Shown here in pieces: positions 33,407 through 45,040 of a stretch of 64,000 nt of DNA. Source of the DNA: Lobosporangium transversale (taxonomy: Eukaryota > Mortierellomycota > Mortierellomycetes > Mortierellales > Mortierellaceae); contig NW_019028992.1 in NCBI RefSeq assembly GCF_002105155.1, positions 703,001 through 767,000 on the forward strand, given 5' to 3'. Each line of letters begins with the position of its first letter. The stretch's first letter is position 1. A program made the translations under genes and the position numbers. The notes beneath the pieces are model-generated. The model saw only the letters and a list, made by a program, of their open reading frames with translations. It did not search any database and was not told the DNA's origin.

Positions 33407-34881
33407 TTCTTACTGGGATTTTTATGCCTTAGATTATTCAAAAGAAGCCCGACATCTACAATGCTACTGAAAGGATCTCGTTAGTAAGTTCCTTTCTGGC
33501 ATCGTTATTGATGGCACAGTATGCTATGATCGACATGGCTGATGGATCGGGTATGAATCTGCTCAACATCGAGACCAAGACATGGGATCCACTACTGACA
33601 AAGTTCGTCGGACGGGGTGGCCATAAAAACGGAGATGAGAAGGATAAAGCCCTTAGCTTGGTGGAGAAATTAGGAGAAGTGGATGCGACTGGTAGGAAGA
33701 TCCAAGGAACATTGAGCAAGTGGTACGTGGAACGATACGGATTTCGGAACGGTAAGTCAGGCCCCTCCAAATAGAAGACTTAGGATCTTTAGACTGGTGC
33801 AATAGGCTATAAAAGAAGCATTCTCTCCTAACTAGAAATGAAAAACTTTATTGCATTTCAAACGTGTTCAGACGTCAACATTGTAACCTTCACAGGAGAC
33901 AACCCTGCCACAGTTATGGCGATGCATGCAGAGCAAGGAGATGCAATCGTCAGTCTGGGAACTAGTGATACCCTCCTTCTTTACACAGATAGCCGTGGTG
34001 TCTCAACTCGATCGCTATCTTCCGATGATTCGGAGAGTCAGCAAGAGCAACAACGACAGCAACAGCAAGGGCGACGACAGGATCAGGAGATGGAAACAAA
34101 TCAGGCGGACGCTAGACTCTCTATTGGATATCTTTGTCATCCTGTAGATCCCAATGGATACTTAATGCTCTATTGTGCCAAGAACGGGTCCTTGGCAAGG
34201 GAGAAAGTAAGAGATATGTATGCAAACGGTGACTGGGACCAATTTAATCGATATTTAACAAAGCAAGAGGATCAGGAAGATACCAAGAGAAATATTGGAT
34301 TCTACTTCTTTGACAGAGAGATCTGGCCGCCAGTCCAAGGCTTGTACCGATTTCAAGAAGGAGTTCTTGTTCAGGAATTTGATTTTAAGAATAGTGATAG
34401 CAACACCAATCAGCAGCAGCAGCAACAAGCTAACGTGATGGCAATTTGTGAATCACAATTCTTGAGTATGAGGACCCGATCAAGCCAGATAGGCTCCTCA
34501 ACAATAAGAACATTGGCGCCGCCTGGAATCTCAAGGATCTTAGCCACAGGTGGAGCGTCCTCGAATCCAGCCATTCTTCAATTGCTCTCTAATGTCTTTG
34601 GTGTTCCGGTTATGAGAACAAACCAAAATGAGCAGAAGGGGGCTGGTTCTGCCGCTTGGGGAGCTGCTAGGAAAGCTTATCTCTATGGTCAGCGTTCAAG
34701 CTCCGCTATTTATGAGTCTGGTGATAAGAATATGCAAAATAACGGCAGCAGTGGAGTTGACATAGCGAATGAGAAGAGCACTATAGAACCGGATCTGGAT
34801 CAGACGAGAAAGTATGTGGAGCTTATTCCCGAGTTTATACGGCTTGAATGCACCCTCTTACAGCGATATTCTAAACAATAA
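32422..34881 (+). CDS. XKS1: D-xylulose kinase (FGGY family)
   Basis: Four exons, 32422-32805, 32973-33314, 33433-33751 and 33872-34881, give 684 aa. The enzyme phosphorylates D-xylulose to xylulose-5-phosphate, feeding the pentose phosphate pathway. FLGFDLSTQQLKVIALH is the N-terminal phosphate-binding strand, and QHGSVYW follows the first splice. GSGMNLLNIETKTWD and FTGDNPATVMAMHAEQGDAI with SLGTSDTLLLYTDS give the central core. ILATGGASSNPAILQLLSNV is the ATP-binding GGASxN region and GAGSAAWGAARKA the C-terminal one. Two low-complexity Gln/Arg stretches (about residues 385-405 and 510) make it longer than the usual 570-600 aa. T-runs fill introns 1 and 2. The product converts a metabolite shared with the epimerase at the window start. 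Confidence 0.93.
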
Positions 34882-34989
34882 ATATTTAATCATATGAAGA
34901 ATAAATGCATTTTCTCGGCTCTCTACATTATACGTCCGTACGTTACGTCCCTTCTGTGGTCATCTTGTGTGATTTTATCCATAGTCGAC

Positions 34990-35024
<35 letters not shown>

Positions 35025-35392
35025 AATGAATGTCTCGCTCGTAGAAGGGGAAAAAAAAAAGTTAGTTCTCCTTATCTTCAGAATGCAGGATAGCTACTAA
35101 GCCTTTAAAGTCCATTCTCTTGCATTTAATATCCCATGTGCCTTCTAAAATAACCAGAGCCATAGCTCCAGTCCTATATAGTACCCGTTTGCTCTCTGTG
35201 ATGATAAGGTATATAATGGCAAATTAATCAAACTCAAGTGCATTCAACAGTCGATTAAGGGTCATGCGACGCGCAATTAGGAACGCGCAACACGTCCTCC
35301 ACGCGGCCAAAGCCCACGCGGCAATAATAATTAAAGGAGAGCTTCTTTTTCTTTTTCTCTTTTTTATTAAACAGAAAATACACACAAACACA
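34882..35392. other. Intergenic region
   Basis: A-run of about 29 nt near 34994-35022 and the PSMG1 promoter. Nothing else seen. Confidence 0.5.
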
Positions 35393-36352
35393 ATGGTAAA
35401 ATACACATGAAGTCATTCTACAGCTCATTCGACATTATATGGCAGGCATACGTGTCTGATCTAGAATTGGAATCGCATTTTGACTTTTTTTTAGGATTTC
35501 GAAGACGACCATCACAGGTACCAATCGAGTGACGAGGAAGACTTTCAGGAGTCCCTAGATAAGGCCGTAACTTTACCAAAGCCAATCTTCCTGTGGCGCG
35601 ATACAGCGGCCATAAAACCGGCTACTACTACTACTGGATCAACTTCAACATCTTCATCAATATCCAGCCCAAAATCATGTTCTACCTTGATCATTGGAAC
35701 AGCGTTTGGTGGTAGTGCGCTGTTGCATACGATCAAAGAAAAGACCTTATTGGGCTCCATTATCTTGCCAGGCATTGACTTGGTGCGTGATCCGACTGTT
35801 CATTTCTCTTTTTTTGTTTTTTAATGTTGTTTTATAATAACGCAACAATCTAATAATACTTATGAATATTTTTTATTCTTTTGGATGGGGTGGCAGAAAG
35901 AAAATAATGCTGATATTAATTCGCCAAGGAACGCTAATTGCAATATTTACGAGCTGAATTCAGATCCTACAGTGATCTTTATCCCATGCAACTACGAAGT
36001 CAAAGACAAGGATAGCCTTAATTTCGCAAGGGCTATCTTACAAAACATTCAAGCAACCAGGTAAGGAAAAAGCAAAAGTAAGAAGCAGAAGTGGAAGAAG
36101 AGAGAATGAAAAAAAGTTGTTATTAATCACGAATCATTGTTGTTGTTGCTTTTGTTACTTTTGATACCTTAGGATTATTATCCTCGACACGTTTTCACCA
36201 TCTTCATATTTTACAGGATCAGCGAATGTGGAGTATAATTACCCATGGCTGAGGTTGTTACAAACAACTGGCTCAACCATTGTTAATGAGATCCCTACAC
36301 TCGAAGTACCAAATTTGGTTCAAAACCTTAGTGCCGCGCTCATGTCATATGT

Positions 36353-36394
<42 letters not shown>

Positions 36395-36707
36395 TGAATA
36401 ATTGTGTTGTTTGCTAAAACGAACACGATGGCTAACCATTTCTTCTCATTATATAAACTTTATATGGCTTTATACATAGTGTGAGGTGCGAGGAATGACT
36501 AACACATATTTACTTCTCAGTCTTCAAGAGTTTATCTACGGAAAAGTGCTGACAACGTCTGGGACATTACGTGGCTTGAAAGAAGGGTTGGCTAATCTTG
36601 GATGTCCCGTGGTGGCGAACCAAGTTGATGTGGCTAGTGCTGTGCGATTGATCCAAGATAAGCGCGTAGGCTCGAATCGCATAAGAGATGATCGCCTTTA
36701 TGCGTAA
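35393..36707 (+). CDS. PSMG1: Proteasome assembly chaperone 1 (PAC1)
   Basis: Five coding exons: 35393-35395, 35495-35782, 35897-36060, 36173-36350 and 36480-36707, 286 aa. The first coding exon is just the ATG, followed at once by GTAAAA. The acceptor TTTTTTTTAG gives MDFEDDHHRYQSSDEEDFQES; no other upstream ATG keeps phase 0. C-terminal LEVPNLVQNLSAALMSYCEV, then the stretch ending TSGTLRGLKEGL, aligns with human PSMG1 around its LEQPNIV and AAVLSYCQV segments. The middle NSDPTVIFIPCNYEVKDKD corresponds to its beta-strand core. PAC1 pairs with PAC2 to build the alpha ring of the 20S proteasome, in cytosol and ER side. Fungal copies are divergent, so identification is good but not absolute. 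Confidence 0.8.
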
Positions 36708-37626
36708 TGCCAAAAAATAAAAATAAAAAAAGGAGGCAAATCCAACGCCCATCCATTATGATTAAGCACAAGTAGCCAGAGATAAATAAATAAATAAACA
36801 ATAATATCTACTCATAATAAGAAACAAGGACAAGTTCATCATGTTCGGAGAGAAAATAGAGTCCTATTACAAAAAGCTCTTTGCATTGGTACGAAACAAG
36901 CTGCATATTTGTTGTCGTCCATGTCTTTTGTTCTTGTATGATTGTCCAATCACACGCTGCGATCGTGGGCTGATAAGCGAAATTGAGTGCGAAGAGATAC
37001 GGGCTCGCGTATGTAGGAGTCGTTGAGGATACAGAGATATGAACACGCCAACTCAATTGTGGGGTGCGTAGTTGAGATGAGAAGGTAAATGACGATGTTA
37101 TTGTTAATGGCATCTTTTTATTTTTTGTTATCTTAATTCCTATTGCTTTTCTTAATCATTTTCTTCTGTTGACCGTGCATCTTCACTAAGTTCATGACAT
37201 GCACTGTTATCAGCTCATTTATAGCCTAAATTACTCGGGTGTGTTACATGTAAACATTCACTATCCCATCTTTCATGTATATGAATATATACGCTTTTAC
37301 CGATAGGAGTAGTCCGTTGGTTGAATTGAATCAACAGATCGCTCAGATACCTTTCTAAGAAAGAAAGAAAAAAAAAATTTCCCCCACCCCCTTGGATCAT
37401 CTTATCTTTTTCGTGCCTTAATTGATTGATTTGACTGGCTTTTTTTTTTTTTTTTTTTTTTTATATTTCTCTCTTCCTTTTTTCTTTCTCTTTTCTTCCT
37501 TCTTTTTATACCATTCTTCACTTCACATCCTCACGCTATCATTTACGTTGTTCTACTCCAACATATCAACATACCGTCATTAATCTCATTCTCATCCTTA
37601 TCCTCATCCTCGAACTATATTACATC
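36708..37626. other. Intergenic region
   Basis: An AATA repeat near 36785-36800, a T-run at 37440-37462 and a T/C-rich leader before the deaminase gene. The 36841-37026 frame is not supported. Confidence 0.5.
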
Positions 37627-39465
37627 ATGAGATTAGTTATTCGCAAAGACTATGACGCTGTTTCATACCATGTCGGTAAAGTGTTTTCCATAGTCCATAT
37701 TTGAACATCCCTTGGCATTGCCTTGTAATAGAGACAAGAAACGTTGTCTCTTAGATTTTTTAAATTATTTTCCAAATTATTTTGATATTCTTTTTTATTC
37801 ATTTCTCTTACTTTCCTTGCAATTATGATAGCCAAGTATGTACTGGAGCGCATCAAAGAGTTTGCTCCAACAGAGTCGAAACCATTTGTTCTTGGTCTCC
37901 CAACTGGGTCATCACCTATTGGTGTTTATCGCAATCTCGTTAAATTTCATCAGGCAGGAGAGCTTTCTTTCAGACACATTATCACCTTTAACATGGATGA
38001 ATACGTTGGATTACCCAGGTAAGGGAGAAAGGAGATTCGTGTTTTTTTTATTCCTTAGACCTGATGAGATAAGCAAAAACAAACAGACTATGAAAGGGAA
38101 GAATGGAGAGGGGCGTTTTTTGTGAATATTTCACAAGGTTAAGTAGGGTGGGAATAAAAATGTTTTCGGCTCAATCAACTAACCTTTTTTTTTTTTTTTT
38201 TCCTTTTTCCTTTTTAAAAGAGATCACCCCGAGTCATACCACACATTCATGTGGAACAACCTCTTCCGATATATCGACATCCCACCAGAAAATGTTAATA
38301 TCCTCGACGGCAACGCAGTAGATCTGGATCTTGAATGTCAACTCTATGAAGAAAAGATTGCAGCAGTGGGCGGAATTGAATTGTTTTTAGGCGGTATCGG
38401 CCCCGATGGTCACATCGCATTCAATGAACCAGGCTCATCGCTCAGCTCACGAACCCGTGTCAAGACTCTTGCGTACGAAACGATCGTTGCCAATGCTCGT
38501 TTTTTTGACAATGATATCACAAAGGTTCCAAACTTGGCATTGACTGTCGGTGTCGGGTAAAGTGTCTTTTATAACTTTTTTTTCATAAACAATAATTGTA
38601 TTTTCAGTTTAATTTTCCTCAACAGTCTGGACAGGGCATGGCAAGGCGCAAAGAAGGGATAAAAAAAAAAAACAGACATGGCTGAGGAACCCCGGAACAA
38701 TCAACTCTCAGATGTTTACCATTTTAAGGCACCAGGATTTCAGGCTAGCATGGTCTACAATGAGTTACATGTGTGACTTGACTTTGGCTCGGCAAAAAGA
38801 AACCCGACCGGCTTGCTTGCACTAGAAAAAAAACGACACTCTTTACTGCACCAATACCCCAGCTTCTATCCATTCCATCAACCTTCATGTTAACATGGTG
38901 GTACAATCCTTTGCAAAGCACAACCTTATTTCTTTTACCACCTTCTGATATTTTTCTTTTCACTAAATGTTTAACCATTTTCCATACCCTTGACCTGACT
39001 TTTTTTTTTTTTTTTTTTTTTTTTTTCCCTCTATTTTAGTACGATCATTGATGCCCGTGAGGTTTGTATCATAATCACTGGCGCACACAAAGCACTGGCA
39101 TTGGCCAAGTGTATTGAGGAAGGGATGAACCACATGTGGACTGTTTCCGCTATTCAGGTTCATCCACGGGGTATGATTGTATGTGATGAGGATGCAACAC
39201 TGGAACTCCACGTCAAAACTGTAAACTACTTCAAATCGATTGAAAAGGTTCATGAACAATTACTAGGCGCGCATAATGTAAGTTTCTTGCAAGAATATGG
39301 GTAATGAAGGAGGAAGAAAAGAAAAAAACGTCTATGTCCATATTCATATTTTTGTATTCGCCATATCCAGGAGGACAGGGGTTATATTTGTGGAGAGATA
39401 AGGAGTAAATATTGATATTCGCCATTTTTTTTTGGTTTTCATTCTAGATCGCAACACAAGAATAA
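37627..39465 (+). CDS. GNPDA: Glucosamine-6-phosphate deaminase
   Basis: Five exons, 37627-37675, 37832-38018, 38221-38556, 39040-39277 and 39448-39465, give 275 aa. The enzyme turns glucosamine-6-phosphate into fructose-6-phosphate and ammonia, the last step of N-acetylglucosamine catabolism (chitin recycling). The N-terminus [16 protein letters not shown], the phosphate loop [37 protein letters not shown] with the catalytic Asp, [20 protein letters not shown] with the His/Asp pair, and [13 protein letters not shown] are all family hallmarks. The last exon encodes only IATQE and a stop. Reading through its intron would instead give a VSFLQEYG end. Intron 3 is long (483 bp) and carries a 26-nt T-run close to the acceptor. 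Length matches the 260-290 aa family. Confidence 0.95.
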
Positions 39466-40382
39466 AAAAAAAGTGTCTGTGTAGACATATCACGTGCAAT
39501 CCAAATAGTTTAAATTCAACTTTGCTTTGGGGGCAGCGTTTGCTCCCTCTCTAAAACTTGTTCAAAGGTGCGTCTGCGAACTGCGTATGGATTCCAGGAT
39601 TTATCTTCATCCATCCATCCTATTCATCTATCCTATTCATCTATCCATCCATCCATTCATCCGAACCCTTCTCAACTCTCAACAATTGTTCATCCAAGTG
39701 TTGAATAAACATCTCAATCATGGATATCAACTGCTTAAATGTCATTGACAATAAGGATGCTAAGGAGTTTTCTGATCTTGGAGATTTATTTTTTATAAAT
39801 TGATCTTTTGATCTTTTATAAAAAAATTCGACCCAACGATGGTCCTGCACCCTTTTTTGTTATAGACTTCACCGATCGTTTTATTTTGTTTGGCTAGCTT
39901 TGTCAATTCGCTATCCCTCTATCCCCTTCCATATTTTTCCTACTATGAGAAGGGGAGGCTATCAAAAACTTCCATGCCACTTTCGCTGCCCAACTTTGCA
40001 AACAGACCAGAACTGCTCTCATAATAAATCTTTCGAACTTCTTATCCTTTTTATTTATTTATTTATTTTTTTTTTGCCAAGAATAAATAAAATAAATAAA
40101 AAGGATGATGACAGCCACAAAGAGCTTATGATACATTGCAGAGCTCGGTCTTTGGGCCTTGACTGATATTTCTTTATGAATCGCTCCTGTATTAAAATCC
40201 AAGGAGATTGACACTCATATGAGAAAATCACGTTATTCACTTTTATTTATTTTTTTATTTTTTTTTTCTTTTCTTCTTCTTCTCTTCTACCTTTTGGTTT
40301 ATTATGTTATTTTTATTATTATTATTATTATTCTGGGGGATTTTTATTATATGTATTCAGAAGCAAAAAAAATTTGTCCAAA
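39466..40382. other. Intergenic region
   Basis: A CCAT/CTATC microsatellite at about 39609-39662, T-runs, TTTA repeats near 40050-40075 and (TTA)n at 40313-40331 just before RPS22. No gene supported. Confidence 0.5.
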
Positions 40383-40856
40383 ATGGTCCGCATCTCCGTC
40401 TTGAACGACTGCCTCAACAACATCAACAATGCCGAGAAGCGCGGTAAGCGCCAGGTCTTGATCCGTCCTTCCTCCAAGGTCATTGTCAAGTTCTTGTCTT
40501 TGATGCAGAAGCATGGTACGTTTTAGTGTTTTTAATTCTTTTAATGTATTTTCCTTTTATTTTATATTTTTGATATCATTTGATTTGATTTTGTTTTTTA
40601 AGGCACCGGAGTATAACTGGATGTGTGGTGCTTGCAAAGATTATTGGTTTTTGCTTCTTTTTTCATCATGCATCTTTTAAGCCTTCGGGAGAACAACTAC
40701 ACTACTTACAAGCTGCGGGCATACAAATTTATTTATTATCTTTGTTTTCGTGGCCTGTAGCCTTTAAATAGTGGAGATATATATTTACATTACTTCTTTT
40801 AATGATTATTATTACTTTATTCATGAAAATGGATTGGAAATATTAATTTACAAATG

Positions 40857-40903
<47 letters not shown>

Positions 40904-41162
40904 TTACATTGGCGAGTTTGAGGAGATCGATGATCACCGTTCCAACAAGATTGTTGTCCAGCTCATCGGACGTATCAATAAGACTGGAGTGATCTCTCCT
41001 CGTTTCAACATCAAGTTGAACGAGATTGAGAAGTGGATCGCCCGTCTCTTGCCCTCGCGTCAGTTCGGTTATATCATCCTCACCACCTCTGCTGGCATCA
41101 TGGACCACGAGGAGGCTCGTCGTCGCCACACCGGAGGAAAGGTTTTGGGTTACTTCTATTAA
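40383..41162 (+). CDS. RPS22: 40S ribosomal protein S22/S15a (uS8)
   Basis: Two exons, 40383-40515 and 40903-41162, give 130 aa, exactly the family length. [40 protein letters not shown] and [20 protein letters not shown] are near-universal in uS8. The C-terminus [20 protein letters not shown] with GYFY is also typical. It is a core small-subunit protein that binds 18S rRNA. The single intron (387 bp) ends in a striking T16-A29 junction directly joined to the acceptor AG, so no pyrimidine tract touches the 3' splice site. Codons are strongly biased. Confidence 0.96.
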
Positions 41163-41490
41163 AGAAAGAAAAAATAAACCAAGAAAAGAGAACCTAGTCT
41201 AGCGGTAACCAGTGGTACTCCCTCCCACCCTCTTTTTTTTTTGGATCCTATGAACATTATTAAAGAACAAAACTGAAGGCGGTTATACGCTTTACTAAAC
41301 AGTCATTTGCTATCATATAATTTTATTATTTCGGTTTGTTGTTGGTAGTAATAAGTTGAGAAGTAGGGCTACGGCGTTTATTTTTCGGATGTATCAAAAT
41401 TGAATGTTTGAGGTGTTTTTTTTTTTTTTTTTTTTTTTTTTTGCCCTGTTCGATCACAACCTTCTCCTTAGCCTTCACTGAGTCGCTTCT
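41163..41490. other. Convergent 3' region
   Basis: Between the RPS22 and ORMDL stop codons. T-run at about 41417-41442. Nothing coding. Confidence 0.5.
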
Positions 41491-43119
41491 TTAGTCGGTA
41501 GTTCCTTCGACCTTCTGATTGATTTCAAAGAGACGAACTTGGTGCATAGATGGGAGTTTTGCAATCAGATTAATCACAGTGGCCACCAGATTAACAAAGA
41601 AAGCGAAGGGTGCATAGTGAGTGTAATGGGTGCTGAGCAAGAACCTTTTTTTAGATAAAAAAAAAAAAAAAAAAAAAAAAAAAGTGTCAAATGGCTTTTC
41701 CTTTGAGTTACAAGTAATAACATGGCAAGTTGGAAATCCTGCGGCAAAGAGTTGACTTTGCTCCTGAATGGCGTAGAGCCTCCACAACAAGATCAAGTGT
41801 GGGAATTGGTGCGCAATGCGCAACGTGCTATCTTGTTCTGCGATTGTCCAAATCTATGACTGCGCTCTTTTCTTTTTTTGACATACGGTTCCATTAGTTT
41901 CAGGTCTGCCTTGTCCTGCAAATGATAGCCGTCAGTATAAAAATAAAATTCTGGAATTGAGCAATCCTGTAACGCATCAAATCTCATAGCTCTTCCTGAT
42001 CCACTTATAGCTGACCCATGCATAGTTGATTTTCAAAAAGAGTCATGTCTCACTTACAAAACGATGGGCACCGTGGTTAAATACTTTCTCGTTGCCGTGA
42101 ACTGAACACCTCCATCGATCTGTTCCCACAGAGTAATTCCATCATATGCTCCTTGAGTGAAGATCTCGAATGGCACGCCTGTTACTGCATGGAACATAAT
42201 ATAGCTTCCCTATAAATGTAGCAATCAAATAAACAAAGAGGCAAAAAATGTTAGAAAAGGGTATAATACCACGCGATAGAACAAAGTCTAATAACAAGAT
42301 AAGAAAAAAAAAAAAAAAAAAAAAAGTCGATTCTGAGATAAACTAGGATGCCCTCTCTCGCCCCTTCTTCCCAAGGAGTAAAATGGTAAAAGTAGTTTGG
42401 AGATACTTTGATTTTTTTTTTTTCCCGACCAGTATCCACGGGGGCACATCTTCTCTGTTCACTCGGACAAATCCATATTCCATGATCGACCTGAACCCTT
42501 AGTCCTGTCCAATCTAGTCCAGATTTCGAATGTCTGGTACACAGCTTAATAACAGAGCCATTTTTTTTTTTTTTGTTGGTCAATTCCTTCCTTGCAATAT
42601 TCACGAAGTATATGACAATAAGCTGAAAAAAAAAAAAAAAAAAAAAAAGTCGGGGCTCCTGAATCGTATTACTCGATTTGGGCACCTGACCCATTAAATT
42701 TGCTCCCAGATAAAAATAATGTATCCAAGTTGGGATATAGAAAAGCGAGAGAAAAAAAAGCTCTCTCAATAAATGGAAAGCCAATAAAGAACGAACAACA
42801 AATAGGAAAAAAAATAAAAAAAAAAGTTGAATATGAAAAATTTACAATGTTGTAGGTGAGGTTGGTGAGGGTCCAGCTCAGTTCAGGTGAGATGCCTGGG
42901 ATGATGTTGAAGATGAACTTGAGAAAGACAATCAGGATAATGTTGGTTAACCAAGCACCTATTAATTTTGAACACCATTCCAGTTAATGTCAGGATGCAA
43001 GAGTAATAAGAGTTAGGGTGGTGTAGACAGGCTTGCATTAATTTCAGTAACATCAGCCTTGAGCTCATTTGCTGTCAACTAGGGCCAGGCAATAACAGCT
43101 TTGTTTGAGAGAAGGAGGG

Positions 43120-43167
<48 letters not shown>

Positions 43168-43302
43168 CATATAAAGGCCGAAAGGTCAGTAGGTAGATCA
43201 TTTACCTTTGTCGTTGACCCAGGATGAGTTGAGGTTGGTTTGAGAATGTTGGTCGAGTGACTGAACATAGTCGGTTTTGTAGACCGATGCAAGCTTGGTC
43301 AT
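41491..43302 (-). CDS. ORM1: ORMDL/Orm family ER protein
   Basis: Four exons, 43206-43302, 42846-42958, 42058-42209 and 41491-41644, give 171 aa. The exons are small and the introns large: 247, 636 and 413 bp, each with one or more homopolymers, among them an A46 run. After a hydrophilic start (MTKLASVYKTDYVQSLDQ) comes LNSSWVNDKGAWLTNIILIV, then the family signature IPGISPELSWTLTNLTYN with GSYIMFHAVTGVPFE across a splice. LLSTHYTHYAPFAFFVNLVA and IAKLPSMHQVRLF close the protein. These are the four membrane segments of Orm1/2. Orm proteins bind and inhibit serine palmitoyltransferase in the ER, and so set sphingolipid synthesis. Identification is firm. Confidence 0.93.
43120..43165. repeat. 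46-nt A homopolymer in ORMDL intron 1
   Basis: The longest homopolymer of the window; sense of the gene reads it as T46, about 40 nt after the donor side. Confidence 0.9.
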
Positions 43303-43867
43303 GGTTATTAAGTTTTTTTTTTTTTTTTTTTTTGAAAGCTGATCTGATCCTTGAGGATATGTTGTGCAATAAGTATTATGTATGGTGACAATACCAAGTG
43401 AAATATGAAATGACACTGGCAGTTATGAATTTAAAAAAAAAAGGGGGGGGAAGGTAATAAAGAAACGAATGAAAGGTGTAGAGACAAAGTTGAGTGAGTT
43501 AACAAATGAATGGAAAAGATGAAAAGCTGAATGATGCATTAGAAAAGGGGAAAGAAGACTAAGTTACTGCGCGTCCCAAGTTCCTTTTTGAGCATAGTGA
43601 CCCTGTCAATTTGCCCCACTTTTCTTTGTTTAGACAAATCTCAATCAATGTGCAAACCCATTTCCAAGTACAGGTTACAAACACGTTTCTTTTTAATGTT
43701 GCTACTAGGTTACAAAAAAAAAAGTAATAAAATACAAACATCTCACGCGATTATCTTGGACACTTTTCCTATTCCTTTGGTTCGACCCTCTCGGAAAATC
43801 TAATGATGACCATAAAGATCTGATGGTTAGGGTGTTTTTTCCTACCTTTGACTTTCTATGACAAATA
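43303..43867. other. Intergenic region upstream of ORMDL
   Basis: It has T-, A- and G-runs (43314-43333, 43431-43450) and the 3' flank of the GTPBP1 gene. No gene supported. Confidence 0.5.
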
Positions 43868-44670
43868 TTAAATAAGCAGTTCATAATCCCCTCCATGTAA
43901 AAATTGTATTACCAAACGAGCTCCGATTTTTAGATAGGCAGGCTGAAGGAATTGGAATCGGACAGTGGCACGGTCTCCTGTACGCAAGATTTGATCGGGT
44001 TTATCCATCGCCAGAACACGTGCTGTTTGGCGAACAGCACCGCAATGCAACATGGCTTGATACTTGTGGCCGATAGTGGTAGAATGGTACAGCACAAGGA
44101 TCTCAGCTTCAAACTCTCGACATCCTCGAGGTGGGGGGGTTGTTTCCTTGTCCAGCATTACCATTCCTTTTCGGATAGTGGATCGACGCACCTTCTTTAA
44201 TCCGAAGGAGGCACTTTGGCCCGCACAAGCTAAAGGAACATTTAGTCGCTTGCGCTGAATACTCTTGACGGTCACCATTTGAAACGCTCCATTGCCATCC
44301 GGTCCAAGGTACAGCTGATCACCCGCATGAACAATTCCGTTCATGACCACTCCACTGACAACAGTTCCAACAAAGGGAACAGAGAAAGTGTCCGTAATCT
44401 GATACTCAACAGGCTCATCCTTATTATACTTTTGACTGATAGGTAATACGTTCAAAAAGTTTTTGAGTAAATCTAGACCTTCACCAGTAACGTTACTGAC
44501 TTGGAAGATAGGGCAGATACGCTCACTAACAAAATTGCCTGCTGTAACCACAACGTCCTCATGCGACTAAATACAACAAATCAAATCAATACGGGATGGT
44601 AAACAAAACTTTTTCGATTAGATCCAAGATCTTTGGTTTTAAACATCGAATCCTTACAAATACGTGAAAA

Positions 44671-44704
<34 letters not shown>

Positions 44705-45008
44705 GGTGTTACCTTGACAAACATGGGGATTTTTCGGCATCCAGCAGACTTGAGAATCTTCGTTAGCTGCTTTACTGTATTCTCTAATACGTTAGGCGGG
44801 CACATGTCGATCTTTGTGATAACAACCAGGACAGGAACACCCAGAGCTAGTGACAAGCCAAGATGTTCTTTGGTCATACCAATAATTCCAGCGTTGGATC
44901 CAACCATAAGCATCACGAAATCAGGAGCGCATCCAGTCATACCAAACACCGTAGTCTATCGCACGCAGAAGAGAAAAAAGGAATTATGTCTTAACAGCCC
45001 TGCCACGC

Positions 45009-45040
<32 letters not shown>

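Noticed and set aside
25693-36707. PSMA4 and PSMG1 as a proteasome gene cluster
   Set aside because: They are on opposite strands about 8 kb apart with unrelated genes between; co-location is most likely chance.
36841-37026. 61-aa Cys-rich frame
   Set aside because: No start context or homologue; lies in the flank between PSMG1 and the deaminase gene.
39609-39662. CRISPR-like short repeats
   Set aside because: They are CCAT/CTATC microsatellite units without spacers, in a eukaryotic genome.
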